Below, piece by piece: positions 1 to 6,580 of a stretch of DNA of 8,978 bases. Both the position numbers and the translations under genes were made by a program. Source of the DNA: Clostridiales bacterium (lineage in GTDB: Bacteria > Bacillota > Clostridia > Lachnospirales > WQUN01). How positions within the stretch are numbered: the stretch's first letter is position 1; every line of letters starts with the position of its first letter. The notes under the pieces were generated by a model. That model searched no databases. It was not told the origin of the DNA and saw only the letters and a list, made by a program, of their open reading frames with translations. Where the stretch lies: NCBI GenBank assembly GCA_031273705.1, contig JAISRJ010000234.1, positions 1-8,978 on the forward strand, read 5' to 3'.

Positions 1-309
1 GCCGAGTTTCTGGACGCGACCGGGCTTCCGATTGGTATGATGGCGGATGCCACATACGAATACCATATAAAAGACTATGATACCGGTGATCTGCTGGTTT
101 TTACAACGGACGGGCTTTCCGACGCCTTTTATAAAGAGAATCCCGAAGAATTTAGTACGCGGTTTAAGGATGTACTTTCCGACGCTCACACTCTGGACGA
201 CCCGCAAGAGATTATTGAAATGATTCTTAATTCATTTTATAACTATAACGCCTTGGAAAATGAGAAATTTGAAATGGACGACGTAAGTCTCATTCTATGT
301 AAATTGTAA
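1..309 (+). CDS. PP2C/SpoIIE-type serine phosphatase, C-terminal end (5' truncated by the window)
   Basis: Reading frame 1 is open from the first base and ends at TAA 307-309, giving 102 residues of a longer protein. The segment with GD-LLVFTTDGLSDAF (window residues 29-43) is the metal-binding Asp-Gly strand typical of SpoIIE/RsbU phosphatases. The closing DDVSLILCKL (93-102) supplies the second conserved acidic pair of the PP2C fold. The GLPIGM stretch near residue 8 also fits this family. Such enzymes dephosphorylate a Ser/Thr residue, often on an anti-anti-sigma factor or another signalling partner. The N-terminal sensor part lies outside the window, so the input signal cannot be told. 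An internal ATG at 37 is not the true start, because conserved family sequence precedes it. A terminator follows directly, so it is probably not co-transcribed with the nitrogenase-like genes. Confidence 0.85.
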   Translation, partial: AEFLDATGLPIGMMADATYEYHIKDYDTGDLLVFTTDGLSDAFYKENPEEFSTRFKDVLSDAHTLDDPQEIIEMILNSFYNYNALENEKFEMDDVSLILCKL

Positions 310-324
310 AGATTATAGTTAACC

Positions 325-353
325 AACCTGTAAGAAGTGAAACCTGTAAGAAG
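325..353 (+). repeat. Tandem 13-bp direct repeat
   Basis: AACCTGTAAGAAG occurs at 325-337 and again at 341-353, three bases apart (16-bp period). It lies between the phosphatase stop codon and the terminator stem. Its core resembles the second repeat pair at 399-424. It could be a binding site or a slippage duplication; nothing in the sequence decides between these. Confidence 0.7.
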
Positions 354-378
354 GCGTTCGGAAACGGACGCTTTTTTT
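351..378 (+). terminator. Intrinsic terminator after the phosphatase gene
   Basis: GCGTTCG (354-360) pairs with CGGACGC (365-371) through seven pairs, one of them T-G, around a GAAA tetraloop. Seven T follow at 372-378, and the stem can extend into the flanking AAG/TTT. This is a standard Rho-independent terminator for the + strand and it separates the phosphatase from the downstream operon. Confidence 0.9.
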
Positions 379-398
379 GTTACAGACGATTTTTTTGT

Positions 399-424
399 TG
401 CTTGTAAAAAGCTGCTTGTAAAAA
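399..424 (+). repeat. Tandem 12-bp direct repeat upstream of the operon promoter
   Basis: TGCTTGTAAAAA is found at 399-410 and 413-424 (14-bp period), ending 12 bases before the predicted -35 box. The position suits an activator site, and the core TTGTAAAAA resembles CTGTAAGAA in the repeats at 325-353. The regulator is unknown and the operator role is inference. Confidence 0.6.
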
Positions 425-436
425 TATATTTATCTG

Positions 437-465
437 TTGGCAAAAAGAAATTTGTATGATAGAAT
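437..465 (+). promoter_or_regulatory. Extended -10 sigma-A-type promoter for the nitrogenase-like operon
   Basis: TTGGCA (437-442) and TAGAAT (460-465) each match the housekeeping consensus at five of six positions and are separated by the ideal 17 bases. TG at 457-458 gives an extended -10. Transcription would start near 472, leaving a leader of about 90 bases before the first gene. A small hairpin is possible there (TGCTC 510-514 with GAGCA 526-530), but it is too weak to name. Confidence 0.65.
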
Positions 466-560
466 GATTAATAACATACATACATATAGATTTAGTATGG
501 TTTGGTAGCTGCTCTTTGTGTTGGCGAGCATAAAGCAAAATATAATAACGGGAGGTATTT

Positions 561-2018
561 ATGATGGCGCTTCAATTGCACTTGGCGGACCCGCCGATTC
601 GGGAAGAACGCTTGGGTTCCATAATATGTTGGAATGGTGACTTAGAAGAAATGACGCAAGCGGTATCATGCGGCAAGCTGGAACACAAAGAAAGAAGATT
701 TGCCCAAGCCGGCATATGCCCCAATGGCTGTGCGGCAAGCAACCTTCTTTCTATTCGAGACGTAGCGGTAATATTACATGGACCGTCGGGATGTTCCTGC
801 ATTGGGCGCGCTACCGTTGGTCGGCAGGCGGCCGCAAGGATTAACAAAAGCTATGAATCCATTTCCTATGGCGATGATATGGATGAGAATGACACAATCT
901 TTGGAGCGGTTGATAGCTTAAAAAAGTTAGCGATAGATGTAATTGAAAAACGCAGGCCAAAAGCGCTGTTTATCGTCAATTCTTGCGCAAGTGCGGTAAT
1001 TGGCGAGGATATTGAATCGTTAGTATCCGAATTAACGAGCGAATATGATATACCCATTGGGAATGTAAACTGCGAAGGCTTTAAATCACAGGTATGGTTT
1101 TCTGGAGTAGACGCTATGGATCACGCGATTGTTAAAACTTTGGTAAAAGAACCGAAAGAAAAGCGCGATGTTGTAAATTTCATAAACTTTTTTGAAAGCG
1201 AACGAAAGTATCTTTCAGAGATTTTTGAAAAACTTGGGGTTAAACTTCAATTCTTGTTTGTAAACAGTACGGTGGAAGAGATTGAACATCTTTCGGAAGC
1301 TCGCGCGACCGTTGCGGTATGCAGCACGTTAGGCACTTATTTAGGAAACGCTTTGGAACAAAAATATGGCGTTCCGTTCCTAAAAACGATAAACCCAATG
1401 GGTATGCAGGGTTTTGAAATATGGTTTAAGGGCATTGCCGCAATTTTGGGTAAGCAGCGGGAAGCCCGGCAAATTATCAATCAGGAAAGAGAAAAATATC
1501 TTCCCAAAATTGAGAAAGTTAAGGAAAGAACGGCTGGACTTAAAGCGGTCCTGGCCATGGGCGCGGGATATTCTTACGAAATGGCGAGGGTGCTTCAAGA
1601 ACTTGGTATCAAAATACTCTGGCTGGCGTCTGGTCATTTAGACCCTAGGCAGGATGGCGATAATATCCCTCCGGCAATTGACTTTATCAGTAAGAATTCG
1701 GCAAATAATTTTGGCACAATCATCAGCGATAATCAGAATTTTGAGATATTTAACATCCTTCATCAAAATCAACCGGATATTTTTTTTTCCAGGCATCCGG
1801 GCTTTACTGTATGGGCTACTAAACAGAATATTCCGGCGGTTTATGTTGGCGACGAATACTTGGCTATGGGATATAAAGGAACATTGGCGCTTGCCAATAT
1901 GATTGTGGACGCGGTTACGAACAGAAGTTTTATGGAAAACCTGTCCGCGCACACAAAATTGCCTTATACCGATTGGTGGCTGAACCAAAATCACGCCGCC
2001 ATGCACAAGGAGGCATAA
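561..2018 (+). CDS. Nitrogenase component 1-like protein, alpha (NifD-like) subunit
   Basis: The 485-residue product belongs to the nitrogenase component 1 family (Oxidored_nitro), which includes NifD/K, NifE/N, BchN/B and sulfur-reducing nitrogenase-like enzymes. Cysteines fall at the three cluster-ligand sites: C53 in GICPNGC, C78 in ILHGPSGC, and C142 in NSCASAVIGEDI. C254 sits exactly 14 residues before the K of ALEQKYGVPF, as Cys275 does in Azotobacter NifD from memory, so a cofactor-ligand cysteine seems kept. The segment matching NifD His442 (IPAVYVGDEY, 424-433) has Gly429 instead. GGAGG at 551-555 precedes adjacent ATGs at 561 and 564; the second has the better spacing, so the start could be three bases later. 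It is followed two bases later by the beta gene, implying a heterodimer or heterotetramer. Reaction and substrate are unknown; N2 fixation is unlikely from this evidence. Confidence 0.85.
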   Translation: MMALQLHLADPPIREERLGSIICWNGDLEEMTQAVSCGKLEHKERRFAQAGICPNGCAASNLLSIRDVAVILHGPSGCSCIGRATVGRQAAARINKSYESISYGDDMDENDTIFGAVDSLKKLAIDVIEKRRPKALFIVNSCASAVIGEDIESLVSELTSEYDIPIGNVNCEGFKSQVWFSGVDAMDHAIVKTLVKEPKEKRDVVNFINFFESERKYLSEIFEKLGVKLQFLFVNSTVEEIEHLSEARATVAVCSTLGTYLGNALEQKYGVPFLKTINPMGMQGFEIWFKGIAAILGKQREARQIINQEREKYLPKIEKVKERTAGLKAVLAMGAGYSYEMARVLQELGIKILWLASGHLDPRQDGDNIPPAIDFISKNSANNFGTIISDNQNFEIFNILHQNQPDIFFSRHPGFTVWATKQNIPAVYVGDEYLAMGYKGTLALANMIVDAVTNRSFMENLSAHTKLPYTDWWLNQNHAAMHKEA

Positions 2019-2020
2019 TA

Positions 2021-3322
2021 ATGGCACAAGCGTTAGGTCAGCAGCGCTATAAGTGCGCTTTGGCGGCAATACAAACTGTACACGCAATTGACCGGGCTGT
2101 TCCGATTATGCATTCCGGCGCGGGGTGCGCCGGCAAATTGGATGATTCGTTCGGCAATTCCGGCTATATTTCACCGCAGCTATATCCCTGTACCTGCGTG
2201 GGCGAAAAAGAGATTGTTTTTGGCGGTAATCACAAGCTGGAAGATCTGATTGAAAATTCGCTGAAGATTTTAGATGGAGATTTATATATTGTATTCAGCG
2301 GCTGCGCCTCTGAAATTATAGGCGACGACATTGTCGAAGTCGTTTCTAAATTTGACGACGCGAATAAGCCTATTGTCGCGGTTAGTACGCCGGGTTTCAA
2401 AGGGAATAACTACATAAGCCACGATTGGGTACTAAGCGCGATTTTCAACAAGCTAGTTCAAAAAAGAGAGAAAAAGAAAGGCTTGGTAAATATTTTAACC
2501 GGACCTCCATATCAAGATCCTTTTTGGGAGGGTAATCTCCGCGCCTTAGAAAATTTAGTTTCATCGTTAGGATTAATCCCAAACACTATATTTGGTCACG
2601 CAAGAGGGATTGAAAACATAAAAAAATTAGGAGAAGCTCAGTTCACCATCCTTGCTTCCCCTTGGGTTGGATATGAGAGCGCAAAACTCTTGGAGGATAA
2701 ATTTGACGTACCGCTTTTGCACTATGAAAATTTGCCGATTGGCGCGTATGAATCTTCAAAATTTCTAAGAGCTATCGCTGATTTTGCCGGCTTGGATCCA
2801 AAAATCGTTGAAGATGTTATCGCCCGGCGCGAAGCGGAGTATTACTACTATATCGACCGTTTCGCTCCGGTATTTCTCGAGCTTAGGATTATGTCTAAAC
2901 GATTCGCCATTGTGTCGGACGCGCAATATTCTGTCGCCGTCACTCGATTTTTGGTGAACGACATGGGAATGTTTCCGACAAAGGTATATATTTGCGACAA
3001 TACGCCGACATTGCTTCAAAAGAAAGTGGTGGAATCCGCAAATGAATTGAACTACGGCGTTATAGCGGATGTGGAATTTAACACCGATGGATATGCGATT
3101 CACGATGAAATAGAAACGCAGGATTTCGGTGGTTCTCCGTTCATTTTGGGAAGCGGTTGGGAGAGCTTTTTGGCTACGCGCATAGGCGGTCACTTTCTTC
3201 CCATATCAAACCCGATTGAGGATAAATTGATTATTAATGGCACGTATGTAGGATACGACGGAGGATTAAATCTGGTAGGCGATATTTACAGCGTCGGTTT
3301 GCAGATGAACGCGGTACAGTAA
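2021..3322 (+). CDS. Nitrogenase component 1-like protein, beta (NifK-like) subunit
   Basis: The 433-residue product is a second nitrogenase component 1 family protein, the likely partner of the upstream subunit. The three P-cluster-type cysteines are present: C12 in RYKCALAA, C36 in MHSGAGC, and C95 in FSGCASEIIGDDI. The VFGG segment (66-69) after a Cys-Thr-Cys (57-59) is also typical of the family. It is shorter than NifK (about 520 residues from memory) and lacks an N-terminal extension, starting only eleven residues before the first ligand. ATG 2021 is chosen because AAGGAGG (2007-2013) lies seven bases upstream, inside the end of the alpha gene; an in-frame GTG at 1973 would overlap alpha without need. 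The two-base gap suggests translational coupling and equal amounts of both chains. Confidence 0.85.
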   Translation: MAQALGQQRYKCALAAIQTVHAIDRAVPIMHSGAGCAGKLDDSFGNSGYISPQLYPCTCVGEKEIVFGGNHKLEDLIENSLKILDGDLYIVFSGCASEIIGDDIVEVVSKFDDANKPIVAVSTPGFKGNNYISHDWVLSAIFNKLVQKREKKKGLVNILTGPPYQDPFWEGNLRALENLVSSLGLIPNTIFGHARGIENIKKLGEAQFTILASPWVGYESAKLLEDKFDVPLLHYENLPIGAYESSKFLRAIADFAGLDPKIVEDVIARREAEYYYYIDRFAPVFLELRIMSKRFAIVSDAQYSVAVTRFLVNDMGMFPTKVYICDNTPTLLQKKVVESANELNYGVIADVEFNTDGYAIHDEIETQDFGGSPFILGSGWESFLATRIGGHFLPISNPIEDKLIINGTYVGYDGGLNLVGDIYSVGLQMNAVQ

Positions 3323-3379
3323 ACAATGGCTATTTGTGAAATTTCTATAAAGTTATAAAAAGTGAAGAGAGGTAGAATT

Positions 3380-4234
3380 ATGAAAAAGATTGGTCTGTTA
3401 AAAAGATTTGCGGTTCTTGGTTTAAATCTGATTTTAGTAAGTTTTTCGGCCGCTTGCGGAAGTTCGCCCACCGCTAATTCAAATGCCGACGCCGGAAATG
3501 TGGAGGCGGTCGCGGCGACGGTAATTCCGGTTGGCGTATGCAGCGCGGCAAAGCCAGACGCCTATATTGATGATGACGGCAAATTAACCGGATACGATGT
3601 GGAAACCTTGCGGGCAATTGACGAATTACTGCCTGAATACGAATTTGATCTTCAGACTATGGAATTTTCGGAGATCTTGAACTCATTGGCGACAGGAAAA
3701 ATATTAGCGGGTTCTCAGCAGTTTGAGTGGAACAAAGAAAGAGAGGAAAAGTATCTTTTCGGCACAGTGCCGTTGGTAGGTTATAACACATATATTATAA
3801 CTTTAGACGACCCTCAATACGCTAATATTACGGGATTTAAGGATCTGGCGGGGAAAACGACTTATGTCTCACAGGGCGGTTCTATCGAAGCGCAGGTAAA
3901 TTCATGGAATGAGGAGAACCCTGATTTAAAAATCAACGGATATATCGGCGCGGGCACTTCAGAAGAATACGTCACTGTTTTAAACAATAGAGTCGTCGAT
4001 TTTCTTGTAGGCACCGATCAAGTTTATAAATATTGGACGGAAACCTTTGAAATTACAAATTGGGTGTTGCATACAGACGCCAAGGTATATGACTCGAACT
4101 CGTTTATATTGTTTGGCAAGAATCAGACAGAACTTCAACAAGCCGCTGACAGAACGCTAAAACAACTCACCGATAATGGAGAATTGGCAAAGCTCTCCAT
4201 CAAATTCTACGGAGAAGATTTCACAGTAAAATAA
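3380..4234 (+). CDS. ABC transporter substrate-binding lipoprotein, polar amino acid family
   Basis: The 284-residue product begins with KK and a hydrophobic stretch ending in SFSAAC, a lipoprotein signal with Cys26 as the probable lipidated residue (the -3 position is Ser, not the usual Leu). A Ser/Ala/Asn-rich linker leads to a family 3 solute-binding fold: GYDVETL (71-77), LNSLATGK (100-107), NKEREEKYLFG (118-128). R121 aligns with Arg77 of HisJ/LAO, which binds the ligand carboxylate, and D213 in GTDQV aligns with the Asp that binds the alpha-amino group. The ligand is therefore probably amino-acid-like; its side chain cannot be read. ATG 3380 follows AGAGG (3368-3372); an upstream in-frame GTG at 3362 lacks a ribosome site. 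There is no terminator between this gene and the beta subunit. Confidence 0.9.
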   Translation: MKKIGLLKRFAVLGLNLILVSFSAACGSSPTANSNADAGNVEAVAATVIPVGVCSAAKPDAYIDDDGKLTGYDVETLRAIDELLPEYEFDLQTMEFSEILNSLATGKILAGSQQFEWNKEREEKYLFGTVPLVGYNTYIITLDDPQYANITGFKDLAGKTTYVSQGGSIEAQVNSWNEENPDLKINGYIGAGTSEEYVTVLNNRVVDFLVGTDQVYKYWTETFEITNWVLHTDAKVYDSNSFILFGKNQTELQQAADRTLKQLTDNGELAKLSIKFYGEDFTVK

Positions 4235-4298
4235 AGATAGCCGTACTATAGCAATTTCAAAAATAAAAGGTAAAGTTCAGCGGAAAGGAGCTACTTAC

Positions 4299-5000
4299 GT
4301 GAATGATTTTCTATCGGTGTCAAGAATGATCACGGCTTTCCCAAAGCTACTTGCTTCTTTAAGCGTAACCTTTGAAATTGTTGCGATAGCTATTCTTGTC
4401 GGGCTGTTCCTTGGAATTTTTATAGCGATAATCAGGATGTTTCGCATACCTGTGCTAAATCAAGTAATGACGGTATATATCTCATTTATGAGGGGGACGC
4501 CTCTTATCATTCAACTATATTTGGTTTATTACGGGCTGCCGATGTTGGTTTATAACTTATTCGGCGTGGATATAAACGGATGGAACAAACTATTTTTTAT
4601 AATTACGGCATACGCGTTAAACGAGGCCGCTTTTCTCGGTGAAATTATCAGGGGCGCTATCCTCGCGGTTCCCGAGCTTCAGACCGAGGCCGGATATTCA
4701 ACGGGCATGACGTATTTTCAAACGTTTATTCATGTTGTTTTTCCGCAGGCGATACGCATTGCTATACCCAGCTTCAGCACCGATTTGATAGGATTGTTTC
4801 AGGGAACCTCTCTTGCTTTTCTGCTGGGGGCGGTTGACGTGATTGGAAAAGCGAGAATTGTCGGGAACAATAGCGGGCATGTTTTGGATACATATGTCGA
4901 TGCGGCAATTATTTTTATCGTAATCAGTGTTTTGTTGGAGTTTATTTTTCACAAAATACAGAAGAGAGGAGACGTAGTGTATGGTAAATTACAAAATTGA
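4299..5000 (+). CDS. Amino acid ABC transporter permease (first membrane subunit)
   Basis: The 233-residue membrane protein is of the HisMQ/GlnP type. Hydrophobic segments lie roughly at 20-46, 56-80, 97-118, 160-182 and 200-218. FMRGTPLIIQLYLVYYGLP (63-81) is a hallmark of amino-acid permeases. The cytoplasmic EAA loop, TEAGYSTGM (129-137), couples to the ATPase. The start is GTG 4299, eight bases after AAAGGAG (4284-4290). The last 20 bases overlap the second permease gene, so the two chains are probably made together and form a heterodimeric channel. The 64-base gap before it holds no hairpin that would separate it from the binding-protein gene. Confidence 0.92.
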   Translation: MNDFLSVSRMITAFPKLLASLSVTFEIVAIAILVGLFLGIFIAIIRMFRIPVLNQVMTVYISFMRGTPLIIQLYLVYYGLPMLVYNLFGVDINGWNKLFFIITAYALNEAAFLGEIIRGAILAVPELQTEAGYSTGMTYFQTFIHVVFPQAIRIAIPSFSTDLIGLFQGTSLAFLLGAVDVIGKARIVGNNSGHVLDTYVDAAIIFIVISVLLEFIFHKIQKRGDVVYGKLQN

Positions 5001-5739
5001 CTGGAGCCTTTTGAAATTATGTCTGATTAACGGCTTGCGGAATCTTCCGGCTACTATTACGCTAACGCTGATGGCGGTCGCAATCTCATTGTGCATTGGT
5101 ATGTTTACTGCCTTGGCCCGATATTATAAAACACCGGTGATAAGCCAAATATTAACTATATTCCTAACTGTTTTAAAGGGAACGCCAGTTATGCTTATAC
5201 TGTTAATAACCAGTCTTATATATAACAACAATATTGGAAAGATTATTGAGTATTTTAACCTGAATATTAAACCCGCGGAAGTAAACTTGATTGCTTTAGG
5301 CGTGTTTGTTTTGTCTTTATGCCTATTATCAAGCAGTACCGAAGCATTTAGGGGAGCACTGCTATCTATTGATAAGATTCAATTTGAAGCGGGCTATTCT
5401 GTCGGTCTTACAACAACACAGCTTTTAAGAAAAATTGTTATACCGCAGGTAATACCGGCTTCTATGCCGATGTTGATGAATAATCTAGTCGCCTCGTTTA
5501 AAGCTTCCGCTCTTGTTTATACAATCGGCATTGTTGAGGTTATGTACGGATCACTGCAGGCGTGCGCGAAATATTACAGTTATTTGGAAGGATATATCGC
5601 CGCCGCGATAATCTTCTGGGTATTATCGGTTTTAATGAGCTTTTTTGGCGGTTGGGCTTCTAATGCCGTCAGAATCGAAAAAGTAAAATCAGAAAGAGCA
5701 CAGGGGGTTGGCAAACGTGTTGAGCCTTGCGCATATTAA
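4981..5739 (+). CDS. Amino acid ABC transporter permease (second membrane subunit)
   Basis: The 252-residue product is a second HisMQ-type permease with the same architecture as its neighbour. TVLKGTPVMLILL (63-75) matches the RGTP segment, and FEAGYSVGL (135-143) is the EAA loop that docks to the ATPase. The first membrane span is around 22-45 and the last around 205-224, followed by a charged tail. ATG 4981 lies within the end of the first permease, with GAGGAG at 4965-4970. The 3' end overlaps the ATPase start by 23 bases. Two non-identical permeases imply an asymmetric importer, as in histidine or cystine systems. Confidence 0.92.
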   Translation: MVNYKIDWSLLKLCLINGLRNLPATITLTLMAVAISLCIGMFTALARYYKTPVISQILTIFLTVLKGTPVMLILLITSLIYNNNIGKIIEYFNLNIKPAEVNLIALGVFVLSLCLLSSSTEAFRGALLSIDKIQFEAGYSVGLTTTQLLRKIVIPQVIPASMPMLMNNLVASFKASALVYTIGIVEVMYGSLQACAKYYSYLEGYIAAAIIFWVLSVLMSFFGGWASNAVRIEKVKSERAQGVGKRVEPCAY

Positions 5740-6466
5740 GAAGTCGTTCGGAAAGACAGAAGTCCTGAAGGATGTTTCGTTAAGCATAAAAAAAGGAGAA
5801 GTTGTGGTAATTTTAGGGCCGTCCGGCTCTGGCAAGACCACTTTGCTGCGTTGCGTTGATTTTCTTGAAAAAGCAGATTCCGGGACAATGACAATATCAG
5901 GTACAACGGTAGATTTGCATCGCGCGAAACGTTCCGAAATATTAGACGTAAGAAAAAAGGTTGCTTTTGTGTTTCAGTGCTATGGCTTATTCCGAAACAA
6001 AACGGCTCTTGGAAATGTTGCCTTGGGTCTGACCGTATCCAGAAAGATGCCTAAAGAAGAAGCGCTCAAGAAGTCGAAAGAAATGTTGGATTGGGTAATG
6101 CTTTCTGATAAATACGATAGTTATCCATCGCAATTATCCGGCGGGCAGCAGCAGCGCGTCGGCATCGCCAGAGCGGCGGTATTAAATCCTGATATTATTT
6201 TATTCGATGAACCGACTTCAGCTCTTGATCCCGAGCTTATCGGAGAAACGCTGCAAGTTATTAAACGCGTCGCGAAAACCGGCATTACTATGGTAGTAGT
6301 GACGCATGAAATGCAGTTTGCGAAAGAAATTGCCAGCCAGGTTATATTCATGGAAGACGGATATATCGTTGAGGAAGGCACTGCCGATGAAGTGTTTTCA
6401 AGCCCAAAAGAGTCGCGCACAAAACAGTTTTTAAGTAGAGTCCTGCCGCCGGAGTATAACCTTTAA
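5717..6466 (+). CDS. Amino acid ABC transporter ATP-binding protein
   Basis: The 249-residue ATPase shows all nucleotide-binding motifs in order: Walker A GPSGSGKT (34-41), Q-loop Gln87, signature LSGGQ (140-144), Walker B ILFDEP (161-166), D-loop SALD (168-171) and switch His197. DPELIGE after the D-loop and VVTHEMQFAKE (194-204) are typical of the HisP/GlnQ group. GTG 5717 is chosen because AGGGGG (5702-5707) lies nine bases upstream. A TTG at 5708 would touch that site directly, and a TTG at 5720 is a weaker alternative. It powers import through the two permeases encoded upstream. All catalytic residues are intact, so the importer should be functional. Confidence 0.95.
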   Translation: MLSLAHIKKSFGKTEVLKDVSLSIKKGEVVVILGPSGSGKTTLLRCVDFLEKADSGTMTISGTTVDLHRAKRSEILDVRKKVAFVFQCYGLFRNKTALGNVALGLTVSRKMPKEEALKKSKEMLDWVMLSDKYDSYPSQLSGGQQQRVGIARAAVLNPDIILFDEPTSALDPELIGETLQVIKRVAKTGITMVVVTHEMQFAKEIASQVIFMEDGYIVEEGTADEVFSSPKESRTKQFLSRVLPPEYNL

Positions 6467-6475
6467 CTTTTGATT

Positions 6476-6561
6476 GCCGAGAAGTCGGCCGCCTAAGCGT
6501 CAGAGAGCCTTAGCTCAAGGTGTAGGCGGCGGGTATGTCGCCAGTGCTTCCGTTCACTGGC
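6476..6561 (+). ncRNA. Hairpin-rich leader upstream of the MATE gene, candidate cis-regulatory RNA
   Basis: Three perfect stems lie in 86 bases. GCCGA (6476-6480) pairs with TCGGC (6485-6489) around GAAG. GCCGCCTA (6488-6495) pairs with TAGGCGGC (6523-6530), enclosing CCTT/AAGG (6508-6511, 6517-6520). GCCAGTG (6540-6546) pairs with CACTGGC (6555-6561). The first two stems share bases 6488-6489, and CTAAG (6493-6497) can instead pair with CTTAG (6509-6513), so alternative folds exist. No T-run follows, so it is not an intrinsic terminator. The GCCGCC arm and the closing TCGCCAGTG...CACTGGCAAA remind me of the Moco/Tuco riboswitch class, but from memory only and weakly. A processing or stability element is equally possible. 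Confidence 0.45.
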
Positions 6562-6580
6562 AAAATCAATATGCGGCGTG

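Noticed and set aside
1638..2087. 149-codon open frame on the minus strand
   Set aside because: It lies opposite the end of alpha and start of beta, whose translations match the nitrogenase family; the minus-strand product has no recognisable domain. Other long minus-strand frames (572-847, 2765-3193, 7003-7413, 8269-8604) are rejected for the same reason.
561..3322. Classical nifDK for nitrogen fixation
   Set aside because: The His442 equivalent is absent, beta is much shorter than NifK, and no nifH, nifB or nifEN is present in the window.
6540..6561. Intrinsic terminator after the ABC ATPase gene
   Set aside because: The stem is perfect but is followed by AAAATCAAT, not a T-run.
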